From positions 1 to 64,000 of the forward strand of contig NVXU02000015.1 of NCBI GenBank assembly GCA_002734065.2: a stretch of DNA of 64,000 nt, written 5' to 3'. The stretch comes from Fluviicola sp. Lineage in GTDB: Bacteria > Bacteroidota > Bacteroidia > Flavobacteriales_D > Crocinitomicaceae. Each line of letters begins with the position of its first letter. Position 1 is the first letter of the stretch. The translations under genes and the position numbers were made by a program. Under the pieces are notes generated by a model, which ran no database searches, was not told where the DNA came from, and was given only the letters and a program-made list of their open reading frames with translations. Positions 39,602 through 48,019 of this stretch are shown piece by piece.

Positions 39602-40627
39602 TTAGAAAGACCAAACATCGTGTTCGATATTTCTAATTTCATTTCTAATTGCTTGTGATTCGAATAATGCATCCGCACCTGCTTGATACGTTTCAATCTT
39701 TCTATCGTAAACATTACTCTCTTTGTAAATAACAGAGTTGAATCTACGTTTCCAGAATAAATCATCAAAAGACATCCATTGCGCATCGTTTGAAGGATTG
39801 TAAACAAAATAGTTATTGAATACAAAACGACAATGCGGGAAGTACAACCAAAACAATTCCATCATTCCTGAAATACTTTTGTTTCCTTGTGCATCTTCAT
39901 CGTATTTATAAACCACTGGTGCCAACGCTAAAATACGAACATCTAACACTGATCTCTCTTTGTCGAAAAACCAATCTTCTTTGATTCTGTATTGAACGAT
40001 GTCTTTAGACGTGTACCAAAGTGTATCCGGTGCCGTGTATTTAAAAGAAGTAGAACCATCTGGTAATGTGATAATAATTTCATAACCATCATCATCCACC
40101 TCTGGAACATCACTCTGTGGACCTAATTTCCCTAAGAAATAAACCATTTCTTCTCTGTAAACAGAATCCGTATCGTAAGTCAATCCTGGCTCTGGATCTA
40201 CAGGGTATTTTAATTGATACCCATCCCATTCACCAAAAACATTGATAGGATTGTAAGGAGAGAATACACGTAAATCACCATTTATGATATGCTGTCTGAT
40301 GACAGTCCAAAGACTCCATCTGTTAGCATTCTTTACCCAATCACCCGCTGCAGTTATTTCATCCAATGGATAATAAAGTGAGTGATTAATTTTCTCGCGT
40401 AAGTCAATGTATTCAAATACTCTTCTACTCCAAATCGCATCTGCCTCTCTCACGTATTCATAGGGAATCATACGTTTGGTAGGAATATGTTCTTGAATGA
40501 ACACCCCATCAATAATTCCTTCTGTAGGAACATTAACCGGCCCACCATTGATTCCTTCTGGTTGAGCAATCACTGTTGACATTCCAAAGAATGTAACTGT
40601 AATAAATGAATAAATTAAACTTCTCAT
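39602..40627 (-). CDS. gldN: Gliding motility/T9SS protein GldN
   Basis: DAIWSRRVFEYIDLREKINHSLYYPL...; immediately downstream of gldM. Confidence 0.9.
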   Translation of the reverse strand: MRSLIYSFITVTFFGMSTVIAQPEGINGGPVNVPTEGIIDGVFIQEHIPTKRMIPYEYVREADAIWSRRVFEYIDLREKINHSLYYPLDEITAAGDWVKNANRWSLWTVIRQHIINGDLRVFSPYNPINVFGEWDGYQLKYPVDPEPGLTYDTDSVYREEMVYFLGKLGPQSDVPEVDDDGYEIIITLPDGSTSFKYTAPDTLWYTSKDIVQYRIKEDWFFDKERSVLDVRILALAPVVYKYDEDAQGNKSISGMMELFWLYFPHCRFVFNNYFVYNPSNDAQWMSFDDLFWKRRFNSVIYKESNVYDRKIETYQAGADALFESQAIRNEIRNIEHDVWSF

Positions 40628-40639
40628 AATCCTTAAATT

Positions 40640-42397
40640 TTAAATTTTGAAAGCACCTGCTTTCTTTCTACGAATACCGTCGGGACCAATTACCGTAGCA
40701 ATAAAACTTACTGTCATTCCAGGTCTTGCCTGCAATATTAACGAAGAAGCACTAGAAATGTTACTGCCTGAACCAGTAGGTGGTCTACCAGGGGCTCCTG
40801 GAATAGTACACTCCCATGATACAACCTTAAATGTTGCATTCAATGGAATTTCTGGTGGGTACTTAGCAAACAACTTCGTACTTCTTTTATTAGCTTTTGT
40901 TCCTGACTTAGCACCACCCCAGTATAATTCTGGATCAGGCAAGTTAGAAACTCTATACTTCACTTTTTTCAATGTAACAGATTTACCAGTAGCTGAATTT
41001 GTACCAGAAACCGTTAAATATGCTTCTCTTGAACGTCCTGTTGGTTTTGCAATCCAACCAGTTCCAGATTTAGTTAAACTAGCTCCAGAAGCTGTCAATC
41101 TTGTCTGATCATAACCAGAAGCAGTTGCCTCTACTTTATTTGCATATCCTCTGTAAAGCATGTTCATTTCTGGTAGCTCAATCGAACCTTGTGGTTTCAT
41201 GATAACAATTTCATGTGACCAATCTGCTGTCTTTGGAACACCTGACTTATTTTTTATAGAAACAGTACCTTTCAAAGACATAGCAGATCCTCCTGCTTTC
41301 AATCTGATAATACCTTGTCCATTTCCTGGATAAACTATTTCAGCACCTTCCATCTCTTCAATTGTTACCTTTGGTTGATTCTCTGAATCAAATGCAGCCA
41401 TCATGACTTGCAATTCAATTGAGTCACCCCCATTTGCAATAAGTGGACCATAAGCCAATGGCATAATCTTGTTAAAGCTGTACTCCCCTGTTGAAACTTT
41501 AGATTTCCAGTGAGCCAAAGCCAAAGCTCTAGCAGCTAAAACATCCTGCTCCATAGAAGACAAAGATGCAATTGCGGCAACTAATGGAGAACCATTGAAA
41601 GTTTTACCAATCCAATGAACATCAGAAGTACCACGATCTTCACTTTTCTCTCTTTTGGTCATTCCTATGTATAAGTCGATCAATACTTGACGATCTTCTT
41701 TAAGGTTTCCTTTAGAAGCATCAATCATCTTAGCAACTTGCTTTGCTAAATCCTTATTGTCTTCAAATTCCGGAATGTTCTTTGGTTTTACTGAGAATGT
41801 TTTACCACCCCATTCGTAAGAACCAGTCAACTCAACAATTCTATTTCTATACTTGTTAAAGTTTTCCCATAGTTTCATTCCATCTCCTTCGGGTCTCTTG
41901 ATGTCCTGACCAATCATAATTCGCATCGCGTCATTGTACGCATCTTTTGCTTGTACAGCCATTAGATTCATACGAATAGGCAAAGCTCCCATTTCTAGAT
42001 CTGTTTTTGTCCAAATAATAGAAGCTTCATTCTTGTCTTCGACTACTATAGATTCACCACTTTCATCAATGATTTTCAATTTTAATTTATCAATTTCTTG
42101 AATCATCTTAGCGGCTTCCTGGTCAATAAGGTCCATTTGGTTTAAAACATAAGTCAACTTTTCCAATTTTGCTTTGTTCTCAGCATCATCTTTTGTTGAA
42201 CTCTTTTCTGAAGAAACATCCATTATAAAACCAGTACCTCTATCGTACTGGACAATGTTTGCTTTTTGTGTATTCTCCTCAATTGCAACGAATGCATCAA
42301 GGATAGATTTAGATACGTTCAAGGCCAAAAGTGCGGTCAGTACTAAGTACATCATTCCGATCATCTTTTGCCTTGGGGTTTCTTTTCCTCCTGACAT
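40640..42397 (-). CDS. gldM: Gliding motility/T9SS motor protein GldM
   Basis: MSGGKETPRQKMIGMMYLVLTALLALNVSKSILDAFVAIEEN; operon position between gldL and gldN. Confidence 0.95.
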   Translation of the reverse strand: MSGGKETPRQKMIGMMYLVLTALLALNVSKSILDAFVAIEENTQKANIVQYDRGTGFIMDVSSEKSSTKDDAENKAKLEKLTYVLNQMDLIDQEAAKMIQEIDKLKLKIIDESGESIVVEDKNEASIIWTKTDLEMGALPIRMNLMAVQAKDAYNDAMRIMIGQDIKRPEGDGMKLWENFNKYRNRIVELTGSYEWGGKTFSVKPKNIPEFEDNKDLAKQVAKMIDASKGNLKEDRQVLIDLYIGMTKREKSEDRGTSDVHWIGKTFNGSPLVAAIASLSSMEQDVLAARALALAHWKSKVSTGEYSFNKIMPLAYGPLIANGGDSIELQVMMAAFDSENQPKVTIEEMEGAEIVYPGNGQGIIRLKAGGSAMSLKGTVSIKNKSGVPKTADWSHEIVIMKPQGSIELPEMNMLYRGYANKVEATASGYDQTRLTASGASLTKSGTGWIAKPTGRSREAYLTVSGTNSATGKSVTLKKVKYRVSNLPDPELYWGGAKSGTKANKRSTKLFAKYPPEIPLNATFKVVSWECTIPGAPGRPPTGSGSNISSASSLILQARPGMTVSFIATVIGPDGIRRKKAGAFKI

Positions 42398-42456
42398 GAT
42401 TTAAATGTTTTTTATTTATAAATAATTAATTTCAATAATTCTGTAGGGATTGCTCC

Positions 42457-43263
42457 TTACTTCGTTATTGTCATCGCTTTTAACATATTTCCATAAACAG
42501 CATTCAAGTCAGTTAAGTTCTTAGACAACATAGACATGTTCTCTTTGTACAGACGTGTATCTTCTACAGAATCAGAAAGATTTTGCATCATATCTGTAAC
42601 TTGACCTTGGAATTTCTCAGTTGCTTCTAAATGAGCTGAAGAACCTTTCAATTGCAATTCATATACGTTATTCAATGCTGATAAATTCTTAGAAACCTTT
42701 TGCATTTGCTCTCCAAATGAAGTTCCTTCTTCTTGCGATGAAGTCATTCCTGAAATAGCCACTGATGCTTGTTCGTAAGACTCAGACAATTTAGATACTT
42801 TCTCAGATGCAGCTTGCAGGCTATCTACATAAGAATCCGTTGCTGCCACAGCTGTTGTAATACCTTTTAATTGAGAGGCATTATCACCCAAGGTTCTCAT
42901 TCCATCACCTAAGCGGGTTAATAATTCTCCATCAATTTTAGCTTCTTCAAGCATTTTATCCAATTGATCAGTAATCCCTGTTCCTTTTCCACCTCTACCG
43001 GCAGCAAGAGCTTCGTTGTCAAGATCATCAGAATGACCTAACGCCAACTCTGGGTAAACAAGTTCCCAATTTGGATCTTCGTGGATTGGCTCGAATGCCG
43101 ACATGAAGAAAATAAATGCTTCTGTACCCAAACCTGCAACAAGCATTGGAGATGCTCCTGGCCAGTGTTGAATTTTAAATAATGCACCGATAATTACTAC
43201 AGCTGCACCCCATCCATAGAGTTTCGCCATAAATTTTTTCCATCCTTTACTTCCTGGTTTCAT
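42457..43263 (-). CDS. gldL: Gliding motility/T9SS motor protein GldL
   Basis: KLYGWGAAVVIIGALFKIQHWPGASPMLVAGLGTEAFIFFMSAFEP. Confidence 0.95.
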   Translation of the reverse strand: MKPGSKGWKKFMAKLYGWGAAVVIIGALFKIQHWPGASPMLVAGLGTEAFIFFMSAFEPIHEDPNWELVYPELALGHSDDLDNEALAAGRGGKGTGITDQLDKMLEEAKIDGELLTRLGDGMRTLGDNASQLKGITTAVAATDSYVDSLQAASEKVSKLSESYEQASVAISGMTSSQEEGTSFGEQMQKVSKNLSALNNVYELQLKGSSAHLEATEKFQGQVTDMMQNLSDSVEDTRLYKENMSMLSKNLTDLNAVYGNMLKAMTITK

Positions 43264-43329
43264 AATTTTTCTAGTTTTTTGGTTTAATAAATATTACTAC
43301 TGTTTGTTGTTGTATTCTAAGCGTTTCAA

Positions 43330-44877
43330 TTACCTTAATTGAATGTCACTTCGAATTTCTTCGCCACCCTCTTTTGTGAAGTCTCTTCCTCCACGTCCAA
43401 GGTGTGTCATTACGTTTCTATAACCTACGTACGACTTGGCACTATCTTGATACTCGAATGTACGAGTTCCGTTTCTTAAATAATATCCGATGTCTTTCCA
43501 AGAACCTCCACGTAACACTTTACGTTTCATTGATGGCGGATCCCAATCCATTGCATCGTATCTATATTCTGTATTCAAATCATGTGAAAATTCATACATC
43601 GATTCATCATAAGCAGTCTCGCACCATTCTGACACGTTACCAGCCATACAATATAATCCCCAACCATTTGGGTTGTATGAGAATACTTTCACTGTATGGA
43701 AACCTCCATCTTCAAAGTAACGACCTCTCATTGGCTTAAAGTTACCAAGGAAACAACCCGACTCATTTCTGATGTAAGGACCACCCCAAGGATATTGCGA
43801 CAATTGCAAATCACCTCTTGATGCTCTTTCCCATTCTGCCTCAGTTGGCAAACGGAAATCATTCACAAATAAATCACCCATGGCTACTAACCAACCGTTC
43901 ATTAATTGTGTTCTCCAAACAGAGAATGCTTTTGCTTGAACCCATGTAACTCCAACTATTGGATAGTTATCATAAGCAGGGTGCCAAAAATACATATTGG
44001 TCATTGGATCATGAAAAGAATACGTAAAGTCCCGCACCCAACATAAAGTATCAGGATACACATTGATTATCTCATCGATAATAAAACGTTGACGATTTGC
44101 ATGTCCTCTAATTGCATTCGACTGTCCTTTCTTATTGATACCATTGCTCAAGTCTAAATCTTGACCTTGCGGCTCTTCTGAAAAAGGATGTGGAGGTGTG
44201 TCTAACTCTCTGTGCTCTTCAACCAATTTATTTCCTTGATTGTCGTAAGCATTAGGTGTTATATTAATACGACCTCTTTTTGCTGCTTCCACTAAATCAA
44301 TCCAGTAGTATCTGAACATTAGTTTACGTACATCAAATTCTCTTCGTTTATAATAACGTTGTGGTTGAGGATAATACATATCCGCCAAAATTGGAACTAA
44401 ATCTGGATCATCATAAGAGAATGCTCTGTCCCAATTTAAAGAGAAAACATCTCTGTTCAATTCTCTATCAGACTCGTCGTATTCAACATACTCTAGTGCA
44501 CCTTCATCGAAGTACATATCATTATAGTTGATAAAACGACTAGCATAGTCATCTTCTTCTAAACCATAATAGATTTTATCTCTAGCGATAGAATCACGCA
44601 CCCATTCTACGAATTGGCGATACTCATTGTTAGAGATTTCCGTTTGATCAATGTAAAAAGCTTGGACTGAAACAGTCTTTGCTCTCGTTTGATGTAAAAA
44701 CGGCATATCACCATCATTCTCACCCATCTGATAGGAGCCAGCCGGAATATAGACCATTCCTAAGGGAATTTGTGGATGATAAATTGGACGTCCAATCGCC
44801 CCAGTTAACTCGCCTGTTCGTGTACTACACGATGCGAGCATAACGCCAATAATAGCAAATAACAAAAGTTTTTTCAT
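43330..44877 (-). CDS. gldK: Gliding motility/T9SS lipoprotein GldK (FGE-sulfatase fold)
   Basis: GMVYIPAGSYQMGENDGDMPFLHQ...FYIDQTEISNNEYRQF; RGGSWKDIGYYLRNGTR. Confidence 0.95.
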   Translation of the reverse strand: MKKLLLFAIIGVMLASCSTRTGELTGAIGRPIYHPQIPLGMVYIPAGSYQMGENDGDMPFLHQTRAKTVSVQAFYIDQTEISNNEYRQFVEWVRDSIARDKIYYGLEEDDYASRFINYNDMYFDEGALEYVEYDESDRELNRDVFSLNWDRAFSYDDPDLVPILADMYYPQPQRYYKRREFDVRKLMFRYYWIDLVEAAKRGRINITPNAYDNQGNKLVEEHRELDTPPHPFSEEPQGQDLDLSNGINKKGQSNAIRGHANRQRFIIDEIINVYPDTLCWVRDFTYSFHDPMTNMYFWHPAYDNYPIVGVTWVQAKAFSVWRTQLMNGWLVAMGDLFVNDFRLPTEAEWERASRGDLQLSQYPWGGPYIRNESGCFLGNFKPMRGRYFEDGGFHTVKVFSYNPNGWGLYCMAGNVSEWCETAYDESMYEFSHDLNTEYRYDAMDWDPPSMKRKVLRGGSWKDIGYYLRNGTRTFEYQDSAKSYVGYRNVMTHLGRGGRDFTKEGGEEIRSDIQLR

Positions 44878-44994
44878 TCTACCTCTTTTTTATCTTACCG
44901 GATATCTAAATTAACTTACTTACAGGTTCTAATTACTTCGATATAACGGGTCTTTCTACCTAAAGGTTACAAATATTACAAAAATAATTGACAA

Positions 44995-45933
44995 TTACAA
45001 CCATCTAGGGTGTTTAGATTTCTGAATTGGCACAGGCGGCAAGTAGTAACAATACTTAACCAAAATCTCGTGCGACCCTCTAGAAATGCTAGACAACCTA
45101 TTAATAGACATGTCATAAGAATAACCAACAGTTAAATTTTGAATTGGTGTATATCCAACCATAAATGCAATTGCATCAGACAAACGGTAAGTCAAACCAC
45201 CGTAAGCAATGTTATTCCACAAATACCTTGCATTTACATCGAAAGATGTTTTTACAAGATCCGTTCTTACTAACAAATTGGTTTCAATGTCTCCATTACT
45301 ATTAGCAATTCCTCTAAATGTTTTACCCCCCATTAGGTAATAATGTCTATTTGTGTTGTAAGTTGTTGTAATTGTCCCTACCCCACCTGTAAACAAGGAC
45401 TGAGAAATTTGTGTAGAAGATAGTCCGACATAATAATCGTTGTTTCCTTTTAAATAAACCCCAAAATTAAAATCTAAATTATTTGCTGAGTATCCTGCTG
45501 GCAATGTATTATCATTAAGTGTTGTTGGTGGCACCCATTCAGGACTTACAGAGAAATTCATTAAACCAAGTCCAACTCCTATACCCAAAGTTCCTAGTCC
45601 ATTAATTTGCAAAGGGTAAGAATAATTTAGCATGACATTGTTTTGCCTATTAAAACCAATTTGGTCATGAAAAACATTGATTCCTATTCCTCCAGGAAAC
45701 CATCGATTCATATTTGCTTCAATATTTAAAAGCATAGAATTTGGTGCTCCGTTAACTTTGTCCCATTGATTTCTGTACAACATTACACCACAAATGCCTT
45801 CGTCGATTCCTGTTTCACCAGGATTCAAACTCATTTTATCGTACATAAAATTGGTGATTATCTTTTGTTGCTGCGCATAAGCACTCGACCCTAAAACCAC
45901 TAAAAACAACACTACTAGAGAATTTCTTTTCAT
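44995..45933 (-). CDS. PorP/SprF family type IX secretion membrane protein
   Basis: NFMYDKMSLNPGETGIDEGICGVMLYRNQW...; HEILVKYCYYL end; upstream of gldK. Confidence 0.9.
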   Translation of the reverse strand: MKRNSLVVLFLVVLGSSAYAQQQKIITNFMYDKMSLNPGETGIDEGICGVMLYRNQWDKVNGAPNSMLLNIEANMNRWFPGGIGINVFHDQIGFNRQNNVMLNYSYPLQINGLGTLGIGVGLGLMNFSVSPEWVPPTTLNDNTLPAGYSANNLDFNFGVYLKGNNDYYVGLSSTQISQSLFTGGVGTITTTYNTNRHYYLMGGKTFRGIANSNGDIETNLLVRTDLVKTSFDVNARYLWNNIAYGGLTYRLSDAIAFMVGYTPIQNLTVGYSYDMSINRLSSISRGSHEILVKYCYYLPPVPIQKSKHPRWL

Positions 45934-46020
45934 AAATTTGCTAACATTTTAACGATGTATAATCTTAATTACACATCTGAACATACCTATTAGGCGACTA
46001 AAATAGATAAAATAATTCTA

Positions 46021-46225
46021 TTATCTCAATGTTTTAATGATTTAATATTTCAACAGGCTCAATACAAGTATTTCGACATGCTTCGACAGGCTCAGCAGAG
46101 TCAGCTCAATACAAGTGATTTAATGACTCAATGTTCTAAGTGAAACTTCGACATTACTACCCCTTATAGCAAGGAAAACCTACTATGAGCATTATTGAAA
46201 CATTAAATCATTGAAACATTAGCTC
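46021..46225. repeat. Cluster of dispersed repeats (TCGACA(A/T)GCTC(A/G) and ATTAAAACATTGAATCA-type words)
   Basis: tttcaacaggctcaatacaag, ttcgacaggctcagcagag, tgaaacattaaatcattgaaacatta. Confidence 0.8.
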
Positions 46226-46244
46226 CTTGCCCCCCTTGTCCTCT

Positions 46245-47387
46245 CTAACTTATCTTCTTCAATGTTTTCCACCACAAATCTGGGATGTGATTTTTTAGAG
46301 CATTTTCATAATCATCTTTTGTACACGGCACCATCTTATGTCTGTCGTATTTGCTTCCAGATTCTGCATTGTATCTAACCTCCAACCACCAACGGTTAGA
46401 TTTGTCGCTTTTATAGAAAACCAAGTCGTCTTCAAAATCGTCGAGGTGGACGTAGAATTTTTTGTATGTTTTCTTACTGCCGATTGGGAAATCTCCCATT
46501 CTCATGGAATAACCATCAATAAAATACCAAATTATTTGCGCCAATAAATTAGAGGATGCGCTGTTTTGGCTTGGCAATACATCAAAAATACCGACGCACG
46601 ACATTTTATCACTAATTCCCGCATATTTTGCCATTTGGCAAATTTGCAAAGGATTTAAACCGTTGGTATTTTCGTATTTATTGTCATTGTGAGAATGAAT
46701 GCTCGAAAAATCAATGGAAAGTAGGTCAGAATTGCGCAAATAAGGCTCTGCTACTTTAAAATCGTCATTGACTTCTCCCAAACGACAAACATCAAAGTAA
46801 AGTTTGTCAAATAAATCCAAATCTTTTTTTGCGGTGAATGGTCGCTGAACGCCAATTGTGGTGTAATTAAATAAATAACACGGGCGTTGCATTAATAAAT
46901 GACTGATAAATCCATCTGCGGAAATGGGTGCATTCGGGTCGCCTATATCTAAAGAAGAATCAATGGAGCAAATATTGATCATCTGTTCTTGTGATTCAAA
47001 GCCTTTATATAAGGACATGGTTAAATCTTGACCACCTCCAATTACAATTGGGAGGACATCAATTTTCAGTAATTCTGAAACAACTTGACCCAATGCGAAA
47101 TGTGTGTCTTCGACTTTCTCGCCTGGTTCTATGGTTCCCAAATCGTAAATGGAGAAATTCCAATTGTCACCAGTAGCTAATTGATAGAGTTGTTCTCTGA
47201 ATTCTTCGTTGTTCCCTGTATCAATTGTTGAATTTCGATATTCTGGAACATAAATTAGTGCAATTCCCTTCTTTTCTATTTCTGGAAAACCAGCAGCATC
47301 GTGTATGATTATAGAAGAATGAAGTTCTCCGAGAGAGCTTGGAATTTCTGGTGAAACAGGTTTGAAATAGATGGAAATGTCTTTCAT
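46245..47387 (-). CDS. Arginase/agmatinase/formimidoylglutamase (ureohydrolase) family protein
   Basis: VLPIVIGGGQDLTMSLY, DLLSIDFSSIHSHND, GIFDVLPSQN. Confidence 0.75.
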   Translation of the reverse strand: MKDISIYFKPVSPEIPSSLGELHSSIIIHDAAGFPEIEKKGIALIYVPEYRNSTIDTGNNEEFREQLYQLATGDNWNFSIYDLGTIEPGEKVEDTHFALGQVVSELLKIDVLPIVIGGGQDLTMSLYKGFESQEQMINICSIDSSLDIGDPNAPISADGFISHLLMQRPCYLFNYTTIGVQRPFTAKKDLDLFDKLYFDVCRLGEVNDDFKVAEPYLRNSDLLSIDFSSIHSHNDNKYENTNGLNPLQICQMAKYAGISDKMSCVGIFDVLPSQNSASSNLLAQIIWYFIDGYSMRMGDFPIGSKKTYKKFYVHLDDFEDDLVFYKSDKSNRWWLEVRYNAESGSKYDRHKMVPCTKDDYENALKNHIPDLWWKTLKKIS

Positions 47388-47491
47388 GACGAACAATTTC
47401 CTCAAAGTTACGCTAAAATTGAAGGCTTTTCTGAAGAATTAAAAAAGGTTTACAGAATTCATCGTTGAAAACTTCATTCTTCATTTTTAAT

Positions 47492-47816
47492 GGCTCTATG
47501 TTGATTTAGGTGGGTGAAAGGTTTCGCTCCTGCGGAGCTCAGTTATGCAGGTTTGTTTTCTTCTTACAAAGATGCAACTCCTACGGAGCTTAGTTTGTTG
47601 GTTACAAAGGTAACACCCCTACGGGGTTTCGTTACATTGGGTCTTTGTCTTTTTACAAAGGTGCAACTCCTACGGAGTCAGAGTTGGCTACTTTCTCTTT
47701 CTGTAGTTGTAATACAAAAATAAATACGAATTGTGTGGTTCCAATTTTATATGCAGCCCCATCGGGGCAATACCTTTGTAAAGACAAACGCAATGAAATA
47801 AAAGCTCCGTAGGAGT
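47492..47816. repeat. Palindrome cluster with CTCCTACGGAG core (6 units), preceded by 24-mer GGCTCTATGTTGATTTAGGTGGGT
   Basis: Palindromes at 47526, 47577, 47615, 47666, 47756, 47804; four associated with TTACAAAGGT. Confidence 0.85.
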
Positions 47817-48019
47817 GAAACAAAAAACAAAAGTAAACGATGAAAAATAAAACCTTAAATCCGCAAAGGTAAAATACAAAAAAGAGCAAGAGGATATAGA
47901 AATACTCAAAATTTTATCAATATGATCTGCTTTATTTGTGGTAAACTAAAATTTAGTAATGCCAATTTAACTACCCCCTCTATTTAACCTTAAATCATTT
48001 TTAATTCTTCCTTCTTAAT

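Noticed and set aside
40647-41108. 153-aa ORF antisense to gldM
   Set aside because: Shadow ORF; gldM is strongly supported.
47514-47909. Small ORFs (69, 78, 73 aa) in both strands
   Set aside because: They are translations of the palindromic repeat array, no coding signal.
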